From contig NZ_CP053351.1 in the NCBI RefSeq assembly GCF_013394655.1, positions 496,001 through 560,000 of the forward strand: a DNA stretch of 64,000 nt. Direction: 5' to 3'. Numbering within the stretch: position 1 is the first letter of the stretch; each line of letters begins with the position of its first letter. Below the pieces are notes generated by a model that saw only the letters and a program-made list of their open reading frames with translations, ran no database searches and was not told the origin of the DNA. The DNA comes from Winogradskyella schleiferi. Lineage in GTDB: Bacteria; Bacteroidota; Bacteroidia; Flavobacteriales; Flavobacteriaceae. This document shows, in pieces, positions 15,322-24,402 of the stretch. The position numbers were made by a program, and so were the translations under genes.

Positions 15322-16558
15322 TTTAGAACGTTGGCAAGAAATATTCGAAACCTTGAGCAAAAATAAATTGCGAACGTTTTTAACAGGACTTTCCGTAGCG
15401 TCTGGAATTTTCATTTTGGTTATACTTCTCGGGTTTAGTAAAGGCATCGAAAATGGGGTTAAATCACAGTTTGAACAAGATGCGACTAATAGAATTTCCG
15501 TTTGGACTGGTGTCACCACAAAAGGCTATAAAGGCTTAAATCCAGGACGCTATGTGCAACTTAAAAATTCAAGTTTTAATGCTGTTGAAAAAAAATACGA
15601 TAACTATTTAGAATACAGAACTAAGGATTTTGCCATTTGGGGAGCCACCGTTTCCTATAATAATGAAACAGGAGATTATCGCGTCCGTGGTACATTGCCA
15701 GACAATCAGTTTATTGAAAATGCAGATATGGGATCAGGTCGTTTTATCAATCAATCTGATGTTGAAGCGAGTAAAAAGGTTGCTGTTATTGGTAACAAAA
15801 TGAAAACTGATCTTTTTAAAGGTCAAGACCCAATCAATCAGAATCTTCAGATTTTTGGAATGAATTTTAAAGTGGTTGGTGTATTTTATGATCCAGGAGG
15901 AGATCGTGAAGAAGGTCAAGTTTATATTCCCGTAACCACCGCCCAAAAAGTATTTAACGCAGGTGAGAATATTAGGAATATGACATTTACCGTTAAAATG
16001 GCTGATAATTTTGACGAAGCTGTTGTCCAGTCCAATGCCATCGCAGAAGGTATAGAACAACAACTTAAAGAAATTCACATTGTTGCACCAGATGATGTAA
16101 GTGCTGTAAGGGTTTTTAACACATTAGAGGAAGCACAGAAAATATATTCCTTAATTGCAACGATTAGTGCGGTGTTTTGGTTTGTGGGTATCGGAACTAT
16201 TATTGCGGGTATTGTTGGTGTAGGTAATATTATGCTCATTATAGTGAAGGAACGCACCAAAGAAATTGGCATAAGAAAAGCCTTGGGAGCATTGCCAATG
16301 TCTATAGTAGGTATGATTCTGCAAGAAGCCGTTTTTGTCACTATGTTTTCAGGTTTATTCGGATTAATATTCGGGTTGGGATTATTGGAACTGGTTGGAC
16401 CTCAAATAGAAAGTGATTTTATAAAATATCCACAAGTAAATTTTAATATTGCACTAACAACAGTGTTTCTGTTGGTGTTTGCAGGTGCTTTAGCAGGTTT
16501 TATTCCAGCATATAGAGCCGCGATGATTAAACCAATAGATGCATTAAGAGACGAATAA
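15314..16558 (+). CDS. ABC transporter permease, MacB/FtsX type, first copy
   Basis: A 414-residue permease with the MacB topology: one N-terminal helix (about 20-42), a large periplasmic MacB-PCD domain (about 43-285) and three C-terminal helices with the FtsX signature (about 287-310, 335-365, 375-400). The sequence IMLIIVKERTKEIGIRKALGA is the classic cytoplasmic coupling segment. It overlaps the ATPase gene and ends 1 nt before a paralogous permease, so the transporter is probably a heterodimer of the two permeases with a dimeric ATPase. It would be an inner-membrane motor for tripartite export. Confidence 0.9.
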   Translation: MFDLERWQEIFETLSKNKLRTFLTGLSVASGIFILVILLGFSKGIENGVKSQFEQDATNRISVWTGVTTKGYKGLNPGRYVQLKNSSFNAVEKKYDNYLEYRTKDFAIWGATVSYNNETGDYRVRGTLPDNQFIENADMGSGRFINQSDVEASKKVAVIGNKMKTDLFKGQDPINQNLQIFGMNFKVVGVFYDPGGDREEGQVYIPVTTAQKVFNAGENIRNMTFTVKMADNFDEAVVQSNAIAEGIEQQLKEIHIVAPDDVSAVRVFNTLEEAQKIYSLIATISAVFWFVGIGTIIAGIVGVGNIMLIIVKERTKEIGIRKALGALPMSIVGMILQEAVFVTMFSGLFGLIFGLGLLELVGPQIESDFIKYPQVNFNIALTTVFLLVFAGALAGFIPAYRAAMIKPIDALRDE

Positions 16559-16559
16559 A

Positions 16560-17819
16560 ATGTTTAGTAGAGATCGCTGGGAAGAAATATTAGAAGCCTT
16601 AAACGCCAACAAGTTTAGAACCTTGTTAACAGCGTTTGGGGTGTTTTGGGGTATTACCATTTTGGTGTTGTTACTAGCGCTGACCAATGGGCTTAAAAAT
16701 GGTGTCACTGCAGATTTTGGGGATTTTGCCACCAATTCAATGTTTATGTGGACCCAAGGCACGTCGAAACCTTATAAAGGCTTGCCAAAAGGACGTTACT
16801 TTAGTTATAAAATTGGTGATGTAGCAGCTATAAAATCTGAAGTCCCGAATTTAAAATATGTGTCACCAAGAAATCAATTAGGTGGTTTTAGAGGTGCAAA
16901 CAATGTAATCAGAGGTACTAAAACAGGAGCATTTGAAATTTACGGCGATTATCCAGAATATATAAAACAACAACCAATGGATATTCTTCAAGGTCGTTTT
17001 ATAAGTTACTCAGATATAGAAGCTAAACGTAAGGTTTGTGTGATAGGTAATGGCGTCGTAAAAGGATTGTATGATAAAAATGAGGATGTCCTCGGAACTT
17101 ACATCAAAATTAATAGTGTTAATTTTTTAGTTGTGGGCACTTTTAAAATGAGTAATAGCCAAGGGGATTCTGAACAGGACGCAAGTACAATTTACATACC
17201 GTTTACCACCTTTAGTCAAGCGTTTAATAGAGGGGAGAATGTAGGTTGGATGGCCATAACTGCCGTTGATGATGTAAATATCACCTCTTTAAAACAGCAA
17301 GTTTTCGACTTAATGAAATCAAGGCATAAGGTTCATCCAGAAGATGATAGAGCAATTGGTCATCGTGATTTATCAGAACAATTTGAACGTATCAATGGTT
17401 TGTTTTCTATTCTAACGATTGTGGGATATTTTGTAGGGGCATTGGTCTTAATGTCTGGCATCATTGGTATCAGTAATATTATGCTCATCGTTGTAAAAGA
17501 ACGAACAAAGGAAATTGGAGTAAGACGAGCGTTAGGTGCTACCCCTTGGACTATAAAATCTCAAATTTTACAAGAAAGCTTAATCTTAACTATTTTATCT
17601 GGAATGGTCGGAATTTCATTTGCGGCATTAGTAATATATGTCATGAACACCATATTGGATAATGCAGGACCCGTTCAAAACTTTGCAAATCCAAGTGTAA
17701 GTATGCAAGTGGTATTTACGGCTTTAATCATACTAGTGGTTTCAGGAGTATTAGCAGGATTAATTCCTGCAAATAGCGCCACAAAAATGAAACCTGTAGA
17801 TGCCTTAAGAATCGAATAA
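16560..17819 (+). CDS. ABC transporter permease, MacB/FtsX type, second copy
   Basis: A 419-residue paralogue of the preceding permease, with the same layout: N-terminal helix, MacB periplasmic domain with VCVIGNGV and TIYIPFTTF strands, and three C-terminal helices with IMLIVVKERTKEIGVRRALGA. It begins MFSRDRWEEILEALNANKFRT, closely matching the start of the first copy ([21 protein letters not shown]), which supports tandem duplication. It starts 1 nt after the first permease stop. A heterodimeric inner-membrane complex with the upstream ATPase is the simplest reading. Confidence 0.9.
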   Translation: MFSRDRWEEILEALNANKFRTLLTAFGVFWGITILVLLLALTNGLKNGVTADFGDFATNSMFMWTQGTSKPYKGLPKGRYFSYKIGDVAAIKSEVPNLKYVSPRNQLGGFRGANNVIRGTKTGAFEIYGDYPEYIKQQPMDILQGRFISYSDIEAKRKVCVIGNGVVKGLYDKNEDVLGTYIKINSVNFLVVGTFKMSNSQGDSEQDASTIYIPFTTFSQAFNRGENVGWMAITAVDDVNITSLKQQVFDLMKSRHKVHPEDDRAIGHRDLSEQFERINGLFSILTIVGYFVGALVLMSGIIGISNIMLIVVKERTKEIGVRRALGATPWTIKSQILQESLILTILSGMVGISFAALVIYVMNTILDNAGPVQNFANPSVSMQVVFTALIILVVSGVLAGLIPANSATKMKPVDALRIE

Positions 17820-17858
17820 AAATGAAACATAAAACAGTCATCAACCAATAATCAAGAA

Positions 17859-19019
17859 ATGAAAAGAACAAAAACCGTCATTATATTAGCGCTCATTGTT
17901 ATCGTATTTGGTGCTTCCCTATTTTATCTGTGGAAAAAGAACCAAGAAGATCCTATAACGTATACCTCAGAAAGCCCTACGGAACAAACCATTGTGGTAA
18001 AAACCGTAGCAACTGGAAGTATTGTTCCTAAGGAAGAAATCCTAATCAAGCCAAACATTTCTGGAGTGATTGAAGAAGTTTTTATCGAAGCTGGAGAATA
18101 TGTGAAATCTGGTGATTTAATTGCTCAAATTAAAGTGATTCCAAATGCTTCAACTTTGACAAGTGCTAAAAACAATATTGCTTCTAATCAAACAGCACTT
18201 CAAACGGCAAAAATTAATCTACAAACACAACAGGCCAATTACGATAGGCAAAAGGCCTTGTTCGACAAAGGTGTTATTTCCGCCAATGACTTTGAAGGCG
18301 TAAAAAATTCATACCTACAATCCAAACAAAGTGTTGAACAGGCCAAGATAAATGTGAATTCTGCCAATCAGAACTATGATATCATTAAAACAGGAACTAC
18401 TTCTGGATTAGGGAACATAGCCCAAACGCAGGTAAGGGCCACTGTTTCGGGAATGGTTTTAGATGTTCCCGTTAAAGCAGGAAATCAAGTCATTGAAGCC
18501 AATAATTTTAATGAAGGCACTTCAATAGCCTCATTGGCAGATGTAAAGCAAATGATTTTTGAAGGTAAAGTTGATGAAAGTGAAGTAGGAAAGATTAAAG
18601 AAGGTTTGCCACTTGAAATTACAGTAGGCGCCATTGAAAACGAAAAATTTGATGCCATTTTAGATTATATAGCACCAAAAGGGGTTGCTGAAAACGGAGC
18701 AGTCCAATTTGAAATAAAAGGGTCACTCAAAAAAAAGGATTCAACATTTATAAGAGCAGGTTTAAGCGCCAATGCATCTATTATATTAGAAAAAGCAGAA
18801 AATGTATTAGCCATAAAAGAAGCACTGGTTCAATATGACAAAGAGACTAAAAAACCTTATGTGGAAGTCGAAGTCGGCAATCAGGAATTCGAAAGGAAAG
18901 ATGTAGAATTAGGTATAAGCGATGGTATTTTTGTCGAAGTGAAAAGCGGTGTTTCCAAAGACGATAAAATTAAAGTTTGGAATCAGGTACAGGGCGTTCC
19001 AAAATATGCACAACAATAA
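17859..19019 (+). CDS. Periplasmic adaptor subunit (HlyD/MacA family), first copy
   Basis: A 386-residue membrane fusion protein: N-terminal helix (about 5-24), lipoyl-like half motif (IKPNISGVIEEVFIEAGEYV), a helical hairpin (about 100-165, rich in Ala, Asn and Gln), the second lipoyl half (ATVSGMVLDVPVKAGNQV) and a beta-barrel domain. Such adaptors join the inner-membrane MacB-type motor to an outer-membrane TolC channel. The gene sits 39 nt after the second permease and 52 nt before tolC, as expected. It differs enough from the second adaptor (20520-21824) to be a distinct subunit. Substrate unknown. Confidence 0.9.
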   Translation: MKRTKTVIILALIVIVFGASLFYLWKKNQEDPITYTSESPTEQTIVVKTVATGSIVPKEEILIKPNISGVIEEVFIEAGEYVKSGDLIAQIKVIPNASTLTSAKNNIASNQTALQTAKINLQTQQANYDRQKALFDKGVISANDFEGVKNSYLQSKQSVEQAKINVNSANQNYDIIKTGTTSGLGNIAQTQVRATVSGMVLDVPVKAGNQVIEANNFNEGTSIASLADVKQMIFEGKVDESEVGKIKEGLPLEITVGAIENEKFDAILDYIAPKGVAENGAVQFEIKGSLKKKDSTFIRAGLSANASIILEKAENVLAIKEALVQYDKETKKPYVEVEVGNQEFERKDVELGISDGIFVEVKSGVSKDDKIKVWNQVQGVPKYAQQ

Positions 19020-19071
19020 TTTTTTAATATTTATGTAACACTTTCGGGTGTATAAAGACATATAGTCAATT

Positions 19072-20517
19072 ATGAAAAAATCAATCATTATCATAGCGGT
19101 ATTACTATTAGGTTTTTCGGCTAATACACAAAATAAAAAATGGACATTAAAAGAATGTGTTGAATATGCTTTGGAAAATAATATTTCTGTAAAGCAAAGT
19201 GAATTAGATGTGGATTTGGCGGATATAGATAAGTTAACAGCCATCGGAAATTTTATACCGAGTTTAAGTGCTAGTGGAGGTGTCTCAGAAAATACAGGTT
19301 TAAGTTTTAATCCCGTAACCAATAATGCACAAACTACGACGTTTTTGTCGGTTACAGGGCGAATAAACATGGGTTATACGTTATTTGATGGTCTTAGAAA
19401 CTTCAGACAAATACAGCGTGCTGATATTTCTAAACTAGCCAGTCAGTATAGTTTGAATAAAATGAAAGATGATATATCCTTGTATGTTGCCAACAATTAT
19501 TTACAAGTGATATTAAACAAAGCCAATCTGGAAGTTTTTAAATCACAAAACGAGGTTACCAAAGCACAAATCGAAAGAACGCAAGAGCTTGTTGATGCCG
19601 GATCATTACCTAGAGGCGATCTTTTAGAAATTAGGGCGACGGATGCCAGCGAACAACAATCAATCATAAATGCAGAAAATAGTATTCAGATATCATTAAT
19701 TAGTTTAGCACAATTATTATTGATTAAAGATTACGAAAATTTTGATATCGAAGATGAAGGTTATGATGTAGTAGATGTTGGTATTTCGGATAAAACCGTT
19801 TCAGAAATAGTAGCAAAAGCCAAAGAAACACGTTCCGAAATTAAAATTGCTGAACAGAATGTAGCTTTGGCCAAAAAAGATTTACAGATAGCTAAAAGTG
19901 CCAATTATCCAACGTTGTCTGCTTTTTTTAGTTATGATACACGTTTTACCGATGCAACTTCTTTCGATCAGCGAATAGATCCAGATAATCCCATAGTTAC
20001 AGAACAAATTGGTACCGTAGAAGGTACAGGTCAAGCGGTCATAGGTGAATTTCCCAATACAAATACCGTAATAGTTGGTGCAGATCCATTTTTGGATCAG
20101 TTATATCTAAATGATGGTATTGCTTATGGGTTGCAATTAAATATTCCTGTTTTAAATGGGTTCTCTACTAAAGGGAATATTAAGAGAAGTAAAGTCAATT
20201 TAGAACGCTCTAAATTTCAATTGGAGCAAACGGAATTAGATTTGGAATCCACGGTTTATCAAGCCTATGTAGATGCCAAAGGCGCTCTGAAATCTTATGA
20301 AGCCGCAAAATTAGCCGTAGAATCCCAAGCTTTAGCATACGACTATGCGAAGGAGCGTTATGATGTAGGTTTAACCAACGCCTTCGATTTTAGCCAGTCC
20401 AAACAACGGTTCGACAATGCTAATATCGAATTAAATCGTGCGAAATACGATTATATTTTTAAGTTAAAAGTTCTTGAATTGTATTTCGGAATTCCAGCAA
20501 CTGAATTAAAGTTTTAA
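19072..20517 (+). CDS. TolC family outer-membrane efflux protein
   Basis: A 481-residue protein with a signal peptide (about 1-19) and the TolC architecture of two repeated halves, each of long helices plus two strands; the first half begins WTLKECVEYALENNISVKQS, a typical start for the family. The loop around residues 300-345 (DPDNPIVTEQIGTVEGTGQAV) is an insertion probably in the outer-membrane barrel. It forms a trimeric channel with periplasmic tunnel. It lies between two adaptor genes and ends 2 nt before the second adaptor, so the three are probably translated from one transcript. Confidence 0.92.
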   Translation: MKKSIIIIAVLLLGFSANTQNKKWTLKECVEYALENNISVKQSELDVDLADIDKLTAIGNFIPSLSASGGVSENTGLSFNPVTNNAQTTTFLSVTGRINMGYTLFDGLRNFRQIQRADISKLASQYSLNKMKDDISLYVANNYLQVILNKANLEVFKSQNEVTKAQIERTQELVDAGSLPRGDLLEIRATDASEQQSIINAENSIQISLISLAQLLLIKDYENFDIEDEGYDVVDVGISDKTVSEIVAKAKETRSEIKIAEQNVALAKKDLQIAKSANYPTLSAFFSYDTRFTDATSFDQRIDPDNPIVTEQIGTVEGTGQAVIGEFPNTNTVIVGADPFLDQLYLNDGIAYGLQLNIPVLNGFSTKGNIKRSKVNLERSKFQLEQTELDLESTVYQAYVDAKGALKSYEAAKLAVESQALAYDYAKERYDVGLTNAFDFSQSKQRFDNANIELNRAKYDYIFKLKVLELYFGIPATELKF

Positions 20518-20519
20518 TT

Positions 20520-21824
20520 ATGAGTAAAACAGTAAAAATCATTATAGGAATCGTAGTCCTTATACTCATTCTTTTGGTCGTAGGATCAAAAATGGGATGG
20601 TTTGGAAAAAAAGGAAATTTTAAAGAAGTTATTGAAAATGAAGTGACGATTAGGGATATTGTGCAAACGGTATCAGCAACAGGAAAAATTCAGCCGGAAG
20701 TTGAGGTGAAAATTTCCTCAGAAGTTTCTGGTGAAATACTGGAATTACCTTTTAAAGAAGGGCAGGAGGTTAACAAAGGAGACTTATTGGTAAGAGTGAA
20801 TCCAGATTTAATTCAGTCAGCGGTTAATCGTTCACAAGCGTCCTATCAAAATGTAAGGGCAGGTTTAGAACAGGCCGAAGCCAATTTAAAACAGGCCAAG
20901 GCGGATTACGATAGAAACAAAACATTATTTGAAAAAGGTGTGATTTCTAAAGCCACTTGGGATCAATCCATAGCAGCTTATGAAACGGCTATTGCAGGTA
21001 AAAATTCCGCTTACTACAATGTACAAAGTGCTGCTGCAACTGTAAACGAAGCTAAAGATAACCTTAATAGAACGACGATCTATGCACCAATGAGTGGTAC
21101 TATTTCGCTTTTAAATGTGGAATTAGGCGAGCGTGTAGTTGGTACCCAACAAATGGCGGGAACTGAAATTCTGCGTGTAGCCAACTTAAAAAATATGGAA
21201 GTTGAAGTTGATGTCAACGAAAATGATATTGTTAAAGTTCAGATAGGTGATTCTACCATTGTTGAGGTCGATGCTTATTTAAAGAAAGAATTTAAAGGCG
21301 TTGTTACCGAAATTGCAAATTCGGCAGAAGGTACTTTAGCGGCAGATCAGGTCACTAATTTTAAAGTTAAAGTTAGAATCATTGAAGAATCGTATAAAGA
21401 TTTAACTGAAGGAAAGCCAGAATCCTATTCGCCTTTTAGACCTGGCATGACAGCAACTGTTGATATCATTACCAAAATACAAAAAGATGCGATTTCTGTA
21501 CCAATTAGTGCTATTGTGATAAAAACCGATACAAGTTCCACAAAAAAACCTTATAGCAAAACGGTAGATAATGGCGTTGACGATTCTGCAATAGAAGAAG
21601 AGAAATTTGAATGTGTATTTATCAATGACAAGGGTAAAGCAAAATTGAAAGTCGTGGAAACAGGTATCCAAGATGATACTAATATTGAAATTATTTCAGG
21701 CTTAACCAAAGAGGATAAAATTATTACAGGGCCATATAACATGGTTTCCAAAAACTTAAATCCTGGTGATCTCGTAGAAGTAACAAATAAAAATCCAGAA
21801 ACTTCAGAAGAACAAGATGATTAA
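20520..21824 (+). CDS. Periplasmic adaptor subunit (HlyD/MacA family), second copy
   Basis: A 434-residue adaptor with a membrane anchor (about 5-25), lipoyl halves (VKISSEVSGEILELPFKEGQ and IYAPMSGTISLLNVELGERV), a helical hairpin (about 100-175), a beta-barrel domain and a longer C-terminal region with an inserted SSTKKPYSKTVDNGVDDSAI loop before the final GVI/membrane-proximal part. It is more MacA-like than the first adaptor. It starts 2 nt after tolC. Having adaptors on both sides of tolC is less common than one per operon; it may permit two docking states or a mixed hexamer, but this is inference. Confidence 0.9.
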   Translation: MSKTVKIIIGIVVLILILLVVGSKMGWFGKKGNFKEVIENEVTIRDIVQTVSATGKIQPEVEVKISSEVSGEILELPFKEGQEVNKGDLLVRVNPDLIQSAVNRSQASYQNVRAGLEQAEANLKQAKADYDRNKTLFEKGVISKATWDQSIAAYETAIAGKNSAYYNVQSAAATVNEAKDNLNRTTIYAPMSGTISLLNVELGERVVGTQQMAGTEILRVANLKNMEVEVDVNENDIVKVQIGDSTIVEVDAYLKKEFKGVVTEIANSAEGTLAADQVTNFKVKVRIIEESYKDLTEGKPESYSPFRPGMTATVDIITKIQKDAISVPISAIVIKTDTSSTKKPYSKTVDNGVDDSAIEEEKFECVFINDKGKAKLKVVETGIQDDTNIEIISGLTKEDKIITGPYNMVSKNLNPGDLVEVTNKNPETSEEQDD

Positions 21825-21876
21825 ATAAATCGAAAAGTTTATTGTATTTAGTTTCACCTTAATCACAAACAACCAA

Positions 21877-22536
21877 ATGGCATTAGTGCTAAATTTAGAA
21901 ACAGCAACAACAAATTGTTCGGTCTCTCTGTCTAAAAATGGAGAGACTTTAGTTTTAAAGGAAGATAACAGTCTTGGCTATTCCCATGCCGAAACCTTGC
22001 ATGTTTTTATTGATGAGGTTTTTAAAATCGCAAAAATAGATCCTTCAGAAATTGATGCCGTTGCCGTGAGTAAAGGGCCAGGTTCTTACACAGGTTTGCG
22101 GATTGGAGTATCTTCAGCAAAAGGCCTATGTTTTGCCTTAAACAAACCGTTAATTGCGGTTTCAACTTTAGAAAGTTTGGCACATCAAGTAAATAAAGAT
22201 GATGGCATTATAATTCCCATGTTAGATGCCAGACGTATGGAAGTGTATTCGGCAATTTATAATTCAAAATTAGAATTACAAAGAGAAATTAAAGCTGAAA
22301 TCTTAACAGAACAAAGCTATTCAGAGCTTCTTGAAACTAAACAAGTGTATTTTATCGGTAACGGCGTGAATAAAACAAAAACGCTTATTCAACATCCAAA
22401 TGCAGTATTTATAGAAGGAAAATTACCTTCTGCTAATGAGATGGCTCTTTTAGCAGAAATAAAATACAAAATAAGCGACACCGAAGATGTCGCTTATTTT
22501 GAACCCTATTATTTGAAGGATTTTATTTCAAAATAA
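21877..22536 (+). CDS. tsaB: tRNA threonylcarbamoyladenosine biosynthesis protein TsaB
   Basis: A 219-residue TsaB with the ASKHA-fold N-terminus (LNLETATTNCSVSLSKNGE) and the conserved GPGSYTGLRIGVSSAKGLCF segment at about 69-88. TsaB scaffolds TsaD and TsaE in making the t6A modification at position 37 of ANN-decoding tRNAs in the cytosol. It follows the export operon with a 52-nt gap and ends 2 nt before the convergent MscS gene. A 12-bp perfect hairpin lies inside the last 70 nt of the coding sequence (22468-22500) and probably serves as the terminator for this strand. Confidence 0.93.
   Translation: MALVLNLETATTNCSVSLSKNGETLVLKEDNSLGYSHAETLHVFIDEVFKIAKIDPSEIDAVAVSKGPGSYTGLRIGVSSAKGLCFALNKPLIAVSTLESLAHQVNKDDGIIIPMLDARRMEVYSAIYNSKLELQREIKAEILTEQSYSELLETKQVYFIGNGVNKTKTLIQHPNAVFIEGKLPSANEMALLAEIKYKISDTEDVAYFEPYYLKDFISK
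22468..22500. terminator. Terminator-like hairpin inside the 3' end of tsaB
   Basis: AAAATAAGCGAC (22468-22479) and GTCGCTTATTTT (22489-22500) are a perfect 12-bp inverted repeat with a 9-nt loop, A-rich on one side and T-rich on the other, so it would work in either direction. It lies wholly within the tsaB coding sequence and reaches to 36 nt before its stop codon. No other terminator is visible between tsaB and the convergent MscS gene, which are only 2 nt apart. Confidence 0.6.
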
Positions 22537-22538
22537 TT

Positions 22539-23378
22539 TTATTTCGTAACTTTAATATCATCTAAATTATAGTGGTGAATATCCCTTTGTGGATATGGAA
22601 TAGAAATGCCAGCAGCTTCTAGCCTTGCTTTTCCTTCTTCAAGCACATGCCATCGTATTGCCCAAAAATCTTCATTTTTAGCCCAATACCTTAATGACAA
22701 ATTCACCGAGCTATCACCAAGTTCTCCAACAAAAATCATCGGCACTTTATCCTCATCCTGTATAACGGTTTTTTGTTCGTTTACCAGATCAAGTAAAATA
22801 TCTTTGGCTTGTTTAATATTGTCATCGTAGCCAATTCCGAAAGTTAAATTTTCACGCCTAATTCCTAATGAGGAATAGTTGATAATATTATCATTGGACA
22901 ATTTTCCGTTTGGTATCACAGCTTCTTGATTTCCGAATGTAATTAACCTGGTGTTAAATATGGAAATTTCTTTTACACTACCATCTACACCTTGAGCAGA
23001 AATCCAATCTCCTACTCTAAAAGGTTTTAACAACAATATTAAAACACCACCAGCAAAATTTGCTAAAGATCCCTGTAGTGCTAAACCTATAGCTAATCCT
23101 GCCGCAGCAATAACGGCGGCAAAGGTTGTAGTTTCAATACCTACAGTTCCTAAAACAACAATAAATAAAATTATTTTAAGAGACCACTTTATTAAGTTCA
23201 ACAAGAATTTCTTTAAGCTTTCTTCATATTCTGCTTTGTTCATTGTTTTCTTAACAATTCTAACAAGTACTCCGATGAGCCAACTTCCAATAATCCAAAT
23301 AAGAATTGCTGCAATTAGTTTTGGGGTATATTCAATAATAAGGTTATAACCTTGATCTATCCATTTTTGTGTTTCCAT
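22539..23378 (-). CDS. Small-conductance mechanosensitive channel (MscS family)
   Basis: A 279-residue MscS protein with the minimal three-helix core: helix 1 (about 18-38), helix 2 (about 60-80) and the pore helix with AAGLAIGLALQGSLANFAGG at about 92-111, followed by LILLLKPFRVGDWI and a cytoplasmic beta/alpha cage ending in DIHHYNLDDIKVTK. The length and motifs match E. coli MscS. The channel opens on membrane tension to relieve osmotic downshock. It is convergent with tsaB (2-nt gap) and is followed upstream by a minus-strand secreted protein; no operon link is evident. Confidence 0.93.
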   Translation of the reverse strand: METQKWIDQGYNLIIEYTPKLIAAILIWIIGSWLIGVLVRIVKKTMNKAEYEESLKKFLLNLIKWSLKIILFIVVLGTVGIETTTFAAVIAAAGLAIGLALQGSLANFAGGVLILLLKPFRVGDWISAQGVDGSVKEISIFNTRLITFGNQEAVIPNGKLSNDNIINYSSLGIRRENLTFGIGYDDNIKQAKDILLDLVNEQKTVIQDEDKVPMIFVGELGDSSVNLSLRYWAKNEDFWAIRWHVLEEGKARLEAAGISIPYPQRDIHHYNLDDIKVTK

Positions 23379-23400
23379 GTTATTTTCTAATAATTCAGTT

Positions 23401-24096
23401 TTAAAATATCAATTTTTCTATGTAACCAAATAAAGTTATTAAATCGTCTGCTTCTTTAAGGTTAATTTTATTTTGCTTTATAAACTCTTTCAATTTATTT
23501 GAATGTTCAGGGTATAACTTCAAAAACTCTTTTCTTTTTTGAGGCAACAAAGAAACTTTGTTGCCTAATCTATAATAATAGAGGTCTTTGCTTCTTACAT
23601 ATTTTGCCGGTTTAGCTTTGTCATACCCATTAGTTGAGGGTTTTTTTTCTTGAAATTTTATCTTTTCTTCTTTTAAAACAGCCATTGAATCCGTCTCTTT
23701 TAAAACAACAAGAAACCCACGAGTTGATGAGCCGTCTTTTTGTGTGTAACTATATGTTTTATACACTTTTTTGTCTGAGACAAAAGTAATTTCAAAATTT
23801 TCAGAATTATTTAGTACGATTGTGTCATTGTCGCGTCTTATCTGCATTTCACCTAAATTGGCATTGTACCTGCCAAGAAAAATTACATCACCAAACCTTT
23901 TAAATTTTATAAGTTCAAATGTGTCGTTAATATAAGGTGAGCCTTCTATAAATAATGATTTATTTACATTAACACTAACCTTTCGATTAATGTAATTTCC
24001 AAATTCATCCAAATTTGAAATATTTAAATTGTCTTGAGCATTACAGAATGAAAACACACTTAGCCCGATTAATAATGAAATAAAAAAATGTTTCAT
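23401..24096 (-). CDS. Secreted hypothetical protein
   Basis: A 231-residue protein with a signal peptide (residues 1-20, ending CNAQ) and a mature part of beta-rich then helical character. Residues about 25-140 look like strands (for example FELIKFKRFGDVIFLGRY); the C-terminal third is charged and helical (RKEFLKLYPEHSNKLKEFIK), ending with DDLITLFGYIEKLIF. No catalytic motif or named domain was recognised. The gene lies 22 nt upstream of mscS in the direction of transcription, on the same strand, and 29 nt downstream of dodecin; co-transcription with either is possible. Function unknown. Confidence 0.7.
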   Translation of the reverse strand: MKHFFISLLIGLSVFSFCNAQDNLNISNLDEFGNYINRKVSVNVNKSLFIEGSPYINDTFELIKFKRFGDVIFLGRYNANLGEMQIRRDNDTIVLNNSENFEITFVSDKKVYKTYSYTQKDGSSTRGFLVVLKETDSMAVLKEEKIKFQEKKPSTNGYDKAKPAKYVRSKDLYYYRLGNKVSLLPQKRKEFLKLYPEHSNKLKEFIKQNKINLKEADDLITLFGYIEKLIF

Positions 24097-24125
24097 GCGT
24101 ATAACCTAATTTAAATTTAAAAGAA

Positions 24126-24326
24126 TTATTTAACCTCGAAAGTCAACTTTAAATTTACTCTAAATTCTGTAACATTATCGCCATTTACAATCGCGCTTTG
24201 CTCTTTTACATATACGGATTTAATGTTTTTTACCGTTTTCGAGGCTTCTTTAACGGCTTTCTTTGTGGCGTCCTCCCAACTTTTATCAGAATTAGATAAA
24301 ATTTCTACTACTTTTAATACTGCCAT
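24126..24326 (-). CDS. Dodecin family flavin-binding protein
   Basis: A 66-residue dodecin: MAVLKVVEILSNSDKSWEDA is followed by a helix (TKKAVKEASKTV) and two strands (NIKSVYVKEQSAIV, TEFRVNLKLTFEV), the usual alpha/beta layout of this family. Dodecins form dodecameric shells that store or buffer flavins in the cytosol. The start at 24326 is chosen because the family begins just here; upstream in-frame codons would extend the protein into a non-conserved leader that overlaps the NifU-like gene. It lies downstream of that gene on the same strand with a 76-nt gap. Confidence 0.9.
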   Translation of the reverse strand: MAVLKVVEILSNSDKSWEDATKKAVKEASKTVKNIKSVYVKEQSAIVNGDNVTEFRVNLKLTFEVK

Positions 24327-24402
24327 AATTTTTAGATTTTTAAAGTTATTATTAAATAAGACACTTATAATGCTTATAGGTAATTTTAAATTTAATAAAT
24401 TT

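Noticed and set aside
18909..19370. 153-residue minus-strand frame across the adaptor-tolC junction
   Set aside because: It overlaps two strongly supported plus-strand genes and its translation has no family-like features.
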